From: Baylisascaris procyonis
Taxonomy: Eukaryota > Nematoda > Chromadorea > Rhabditida > Ascarididae
Direction of reading: 5' to 3'
Assembly (NCBI GenBank): GCA_037389465.1
Contig: JAZARR010000236.1
Coordinates: forward strand, 806,001 to 870,000
Length of the DNA stretch: 64,000 bases
The notes beneath the pieces are model-generated. The model saw nothing but the letters and a program-made list of their open reading frames with translations, had not been told where the DNA came from and searched no databases. Every line of letters starts with the position of its first letter. Position 1 is the first letter of the stretch. The translations under genes were made by a program, and so were the position numbers. Shown one piece after another: positions 62,348-64,000 of the stretch.

Positions 62348-63897
62348 GCTCCATCGTTCGTTTTTTTTCCCGCCATAACCATTAAAAATCAAATGTTTCT
62401 CCTAGTCATACTCAAGGAAATTTTTTTTGCGGACCATTGTTATTAAAATTTTGTTGCTAAATTATTTAAAATATTTTTATGAATGAATGTTTTTTAGTTT
62501 TTGTAAATATTACTTCTGACGATTTCAATATATTAAAAAATTTTTATGCAAGGAAGCGCTAATCTGAGCTATATTATGGTTAAGTTGCAATTGTGATATT
62601 TGAATACGAAAATGGAAGAATCAATTTTAGTTGGTTCGTTTATCCGGCGGTTGTCTCTTTCCTACACGCTATTATTAGATATACGAATTTCTTAGGCCAA
62701 TTCATGAATGGAGAGGTTAGCTTTTTTTGATTTTTTTTCGAATTTTATGGTACTATAAGTATAAGGAGTGGATGCGATAACACTTCGATTATGCTTATTA
62801 GGGTAATGCATAGAGATCTAAGTGCTGCGATGCACCTTAAATAACAATTTTTTTAGATTCTCGTTTGTTCAAGGTTTTCGTAGGTGGAGTCGACTCATTG
62901 AGAGAGTTAAGTTTTGTAAATTTTTTACACCCATGAGCTAATGCGAAAACTTTTATGATATTATTATATTAAAACTGTTATATGAATTTTCTAGGTAAAG
63001 AAAAATGCAAATTGTAAGTGCTATCAGCGAGAATTGAAATCCTGTAACCACCTTCCTTTTCTTCATTATTGCATAGCAATGTTTTTATTCACTGTGCTAA
63101 AACGTTTCTTCAGTTATAATACTTTCAGTAAGTAATCAATACTTGAATTTAAAGCGATAATGCCTCATAATAAAACCAGCTTAGTCTGAGTTGAGACTTG
63201 CATGCTAATCATTGTTTGGTGACGAGTGAAACCCCTGCGCGTAAGCTGCAACCCATGTGGATGATCTCCTTGGTTAGAGGTGTGATTGAAAAGCTGAAGG
63301 TCGCGGGTTCTGTTCGCGTTTGTGGATTATACTGTCATTGATCGAACAGTGAATTTAAAGCATTATTTAAGACAATAGCACGAGAGTCTTTATGCATAAA
63401 AATATGAATGCACATCATTTCCTGTTGGGTTCGGGCTGCGGGACGCATTCTTGAAATAAGTCATATCGCCTTTAGCAAAAAAGATTATAAATTGTAAAAA
63501 TTTCAAGCATGAACGGTATTTTATTTCAAAGGTTGAGATTGATCACGAAACGAGAGCTCTAACTTATGAATACGGTATATGCTGGATTATTCATATGGAT
63601 TATTGATGCGATTTCATTGGCTTATTCAAATAGTATGTTATGCTGGCACTTCTTTGTTGTTGTTTACTTTTTATTTATATTTGTGTACAAACTATTGCTA
63701 AATATAAATATATAATAATTTTCTTGCTTGTTTAGACGGTATTCAATCACAAATTATTGGACTTTTTCAAGAATTGTACATGGAGTGCGAATATAACATC
63801 TTCATATGCATGCCCTGCAGATTTAATCGCACGCTGGACAGGCGAACATGGCGAGAATTCAATATTCTTAGAGCTCACATTGTTTATAATCGCTTTT
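36880..63897 (+). CDS. CLC-family chloride channel (CLH-3/ClC-2-like), 11 exons, 3' end outside window
   Basis: Voltage-gated anion channel of the plasma-membrane CLC branch (vertebrate ClC-1/2, nematode CLH). Exons: 36880-36953, 48591-48703, 57845-57964, 58646-58798, 59055-59188, 59972-60128, 61409-61537, 61722-61803, 62148-62249, 62631-62715, 63736-63897. All phases agree and give 437 codons. Visible features: helix B with IEDWLFL (about residue 73), GSGIPE (154-159), GKEGPF with the gating glutamate Glu198, [12 protein letters not shown] (to 258), YWRGFFAA. Residue 258 is Val where CLC H+ exchangers have the proton glutamate, predicting a channel. The protein would continue through the remaining helices and two CBS domains, so roughly half is present. 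Exons 1 and 2 rest on phase and openness only. Introns 1 and 2 are 11.6 and 9.1 kb. Confidence 0.92.
39433..39461. repeat. perfect 13-bp hairpin with 3-base loop
   Basis: CTTTCTTATCCCA, loop ACC, then the exact reverse complement. The strongest short hairpin I noticed in the window. No adjacent gene explains it. Confidence 0.85.
47098..47179. repeat. 41-bp tandem duplication
   Basis: Copies at 47,098-47,138 and 47,139-47,179 differ at only about three positions. Each contains TCTAGACAATCTAGA, itself a short inverted repeat. Confidence 0.92.
48373..48456. repeat. (TA)n microsatellite
   Basis: Uninterrupted TA run of about 84 bp, 135 bp upstream of predicted CLC exon 2. Confidence 0.95.
48591..48703 (+). 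CDS. predicted CLC exon 2 (cytosolic N-terminus)
   Basis: Acceptor ACCATTTCAG|G and strong donor CTCA|GTGAGT. Only one of three frames is open, encoding a hydrophilic stretch starting [20 protein letters not shown] and ending RRIAHRL. Phase 2 in and phase 1 out link exon 1 to exon 3. It is GC-richer than its flanks. Assignment rests on splice signals and phase, not homology. Confidence 0.55.
49260..49290 (+). repeat. G-rich tract, G-quadruplex candidate
   Basis: Thirteen G followed by further G runs separated by single A or T bases; fits the quadruplex pattern. Confidence 0.85.
51329..51346. repeat. 18-base poly-G run
   Basis: Longest G homopolymer in the window, followed about 45 bases later by another G/A-rich tract (51,387-51,408). 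Confidence 0.95.
51943..51976. repeat. (TA)n microsatellite
   Basis: TA run of about 34 bp at the left edge of the retroelement-like cluster. Confidence 0.95.
51980..52500 (-). mobile_element. decayed retroelement fragment, minus orientation (possibly Penelope-like)
   Basis: On the minus strand, protein-like reading broken by stops and frame changes: [16 protein letters not shown], then [20 protein letters not shown] and [13 protein letters not shown]. The [15 protein letters not shown] DNA (52,114-52,176) recurs inverted at 53,616-53,675. A charged helical segment of this sort precedes the RT domain in Penelope-like elements, but this placement is tentative. Confidence 0.38.
52967..53008. 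repeat. (TA)n microsatellite
   Basis: TA run of about 40 bp immediately before the RT-like block. Confidence 0.95.
53009..53450 (+). mobile_element. decayed reverse transcriptase, Penelope-like
   Basis: Reading on the + strand with frame changes: [12 protein letters not shown] resembles the Q-DG-AMG block of Penelope-like RTs; [10 protein letters not shown] then YIDDVF (about 53,060-53,130) matches the F-E...P...Y-[IV]-DD block with the catalytic Asp pair; a later segment with [17 protein letters not shown] resembles the RKPT-TG-FT region downstream. Order and spacing agree with the family. Stops and frameshifts show it is dead. Identification is by eye. Confidence 0.45.
53268..53285. repeat. 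C-rich homopolymer tract
   Basis: Six C, one A, eleven C; a minus-strand G tract inside the RT-like region. Confidence 0.95.
53520..53740 (+). mobile_element. retroelement fragment sharing the KHMREGLSQ segment
   Basis: A 68-codon + frame whose DNA at 53,616-53,675 aligns with the reverse complement of 52,114-52,176 at roughly 75-80% by eye, encoding KHMREGLSQ in both. It probably belongs to the same family as the two preceding fragments. Confidence 0.4.
57845..57964 (+). CDS. CLC exon 3 (helix B)
   Basis: Acceptor AAATTTAG|GG, donor AAGATC|GTTCGT; phase 1 both ends. It encodes [20 protein letters not shown], the first membrane helix with the conserved E-D-W of CLC channels. Confidence 0.9.
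57965..58645 (+). other. CLC intron
   Basis: Open frames overlap on both strands at 58,088-58,448; the minus-strand one (58,088-58,285) is protein-like but not assigned to a family. Confidence 0.5.
58646..58798 (+). CDS. CLC exon 4 (helix C to GSGIP)
   Basis: Acceptor GATTTGCAG|TG, donor ATTG|GTTAGT; phase 1 in and out. Encodes a linker, then a membrane helix ([20 protein letters not shown]), the segment directly before the GSGIPE filter motif. Confidence 0.95.
59055..59188 (+). CDS. CLC exon 5 (GSGIPE and GKE)
   Basis: Acceptor TTATTTCAG|GT, donor AAAGAG|GTTTGC; phase 1 in, 0 out. It holds the chloride-coordinating [13 protein letters not shown] and ends in GLPIGKE with the fast-gate glutamate. 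A minus-strand open frame across it is a shadow. Confidence 0.97.
59189..59971 (+). other. CLC intron
   Basis: No coding sequence recognised; a poly-A run lies near 59,310. Confidence 0.6.
59972..60128 (+). CDS. CLC exon 6 (GPFAH, helices F-G)
   Basis: Acceptor CTTTTCAG|GGT, donor CGGAG|GTATTG; phase 0 in, 1 out. Encodes [40 protein letters not shown] and CTFSSPVGG, close to CLH-3/ClC-2. Position GPFA-H is Val-His in vertebrates. Confidence 0.97.
60129..61408 (+). other. CLC intron
   Basis: No coding sequence or repeat family recognised. Confidence 0.6.
61409..61537 (+). CDS. CLC exon 7 (VLFSIEV, helix I)
   Basis: Acceptor AATTTCAG|GT, donor AGAAG|GTTTGT; phase 1 both ends. Encodes [20 protein letters not shown] and FFAA. 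Val follows SIE where exchangers have Glu, a channel signature. Confidence 0.97.
61722..61803 (+). CDS. CLC exon 8 (extracellular loop)
   Basis: Acceptor ATATTTTAG|TG, donor ATTGG|GTAATT; phase 1 in, 2 out. It encodes [20 protein letters not shown] and the start of the next helix; FYQTNF resembles nematode CLH proteins. Confidence 0.92.
62148..62249 (+). CDS. CLC exon 9 (helix J)
   Basis: Acceptor TTTTTCAG|A, donor CAAAAAAA|GTAAGC; phase 2 both ends. Encodes [20 protein letters not shown], matching the G--GALFVYLHR helix of ClC-1/2, then a basic loop. Confidence 0.95.
62298..62345. repeat. (TA)n microsatellite
   Basis: TA run of about 48 bp shortly after exon 9. Confidence 0.95.
62631..62715 (+). 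CDS. CLC exon 10 (helix K region)
   Basis: Acceptor CAATTTTAG|TT, donor GGAGAG|GTTAGC; phase 2 in, 0 out. Encodes [17 protein letters not shown] then GQFMNGE, the counterpart of LLFPALV...FGQFMAGQ in ClC-2. Confidence 0.93.
62716..63735 (+). other. CLC intron with tRNA-like remnant
   Basis: Mostly featureless AT-rich DNA except for the tRNA-like block at about 63,251-63,325. Confidence 0.6.
63251..63325 (+). other. tRNA-like remnant (pseudo-tRNA or SINE head)
   Basis: GGTTAGAG resembles the D-loop end of a tRNA A box. About 35 bases on, CGCGG-GTTCTGT-TCGCG forms a five-pair T arm (one G.T). The T loop is GTTCTGT rather than GTTCGAN, and no convincing acceptor stem or anticodon stem forms, so it is probably a decayed tRNA or tRNA-derived element. 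Confidence 0.33.
63736..63897 (+). CDS. CLC exon 11 (extracellular region, start of helix L)
   Basis: Acceptor TTGTTTAG|ACG, donor GCTTTT|GTAAGT, phase 0. It encodes [20 protein letters not shown] (an N-glycosylation sequon NIT), [11 protein letters not shown], then a hydrophobic stretch ([11 protein letters not shown]). The gene continues past the window edge. Confidence 0.9.
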
Positions 63898-64000
63898 GTA
63901 AGTATTTTAGCTTAATTTATATTTGTTAATTATGAATTGATTGCCATAATCTCTTTTATTTCAAAATTCTAAATTAATTTCAAATTTTCTAAATTTCTAT

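Overview
This is a eukaryotic, intron-rich, AT-rich window (clearly above 60% A+T) that most resembles a nematode chromosome. The grounds are GT-AG introns with short TTTCAG/TTTTAG acceptors, a class II DYRK kinase like C. elegans MBK-2, and a CLC chloride channel close to the nematode CLH-3/vertebrate ClC-2 group. The long introns argue against Caenorhabditis and fit a parasitic nematode better; that placement is inference. I see no bacterial operons, CRISPR arrays, rRNA or intact transposons.

Layout. Positions 1-16,364 hold no recognisable gene: microsatellites, small tandem and inverted repeats, G-rich tracts and a few GC-richer patches. A splice-bounded open block at 16,365-16,515 may be an upstream exon of the kinase gene. 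From 21,009 to 32,666 (+) lies a class II DYRK kinase, rebuilt here as 13 exons whose splice phases all agree; it encodes about 641 residues from the first visible exon, with a Gly/Ser-rich N-terminal region, NAPA segment, DH box, complete kinase domain and short tail. A 4.2-kb spacer follows. From 36,880 to the right edge (+) lies a CLC channel gene. Eleven phase-consistent exons give about 437 residues, from a predicted ATG to the region of helices J/K; the remaining helices and the CBS domains lie beyond the window. Its first two introns are very large (11.6 and 9.1 kb).

The second large channel intron carries decayed retroelement sequence at about 51.98-53.74 kb that looks Penelope-like: a Q..GFAIG block, a YIDD box, and a segment encoding KHMREGLSQ present in both orientations. 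Other unexplained material includes two diverged copies of a 170-bp repeat in neighbouring kinase introns, a 34-bp near-perfect palindrome with TGACGTC/GACGTC cores, a 13-bp perfect hairpin, a 28-bp segment copied into a TA microsatellite, and recurrent G-rich tracts.

The two genes have no evident shared pathway: one is a cytosolic/nuclear protein kinase, the other an anion channel. They are same-strand neighbours, too far apart for a typical nematode SL2 operon. I did not find a convincing new multi-gene system. The most useful leads are the hidden exons, possible alternative promoters of the channel, a possible readthrough or extra-exon situation at the kinase 3' end, and the Penelope-like cluster.
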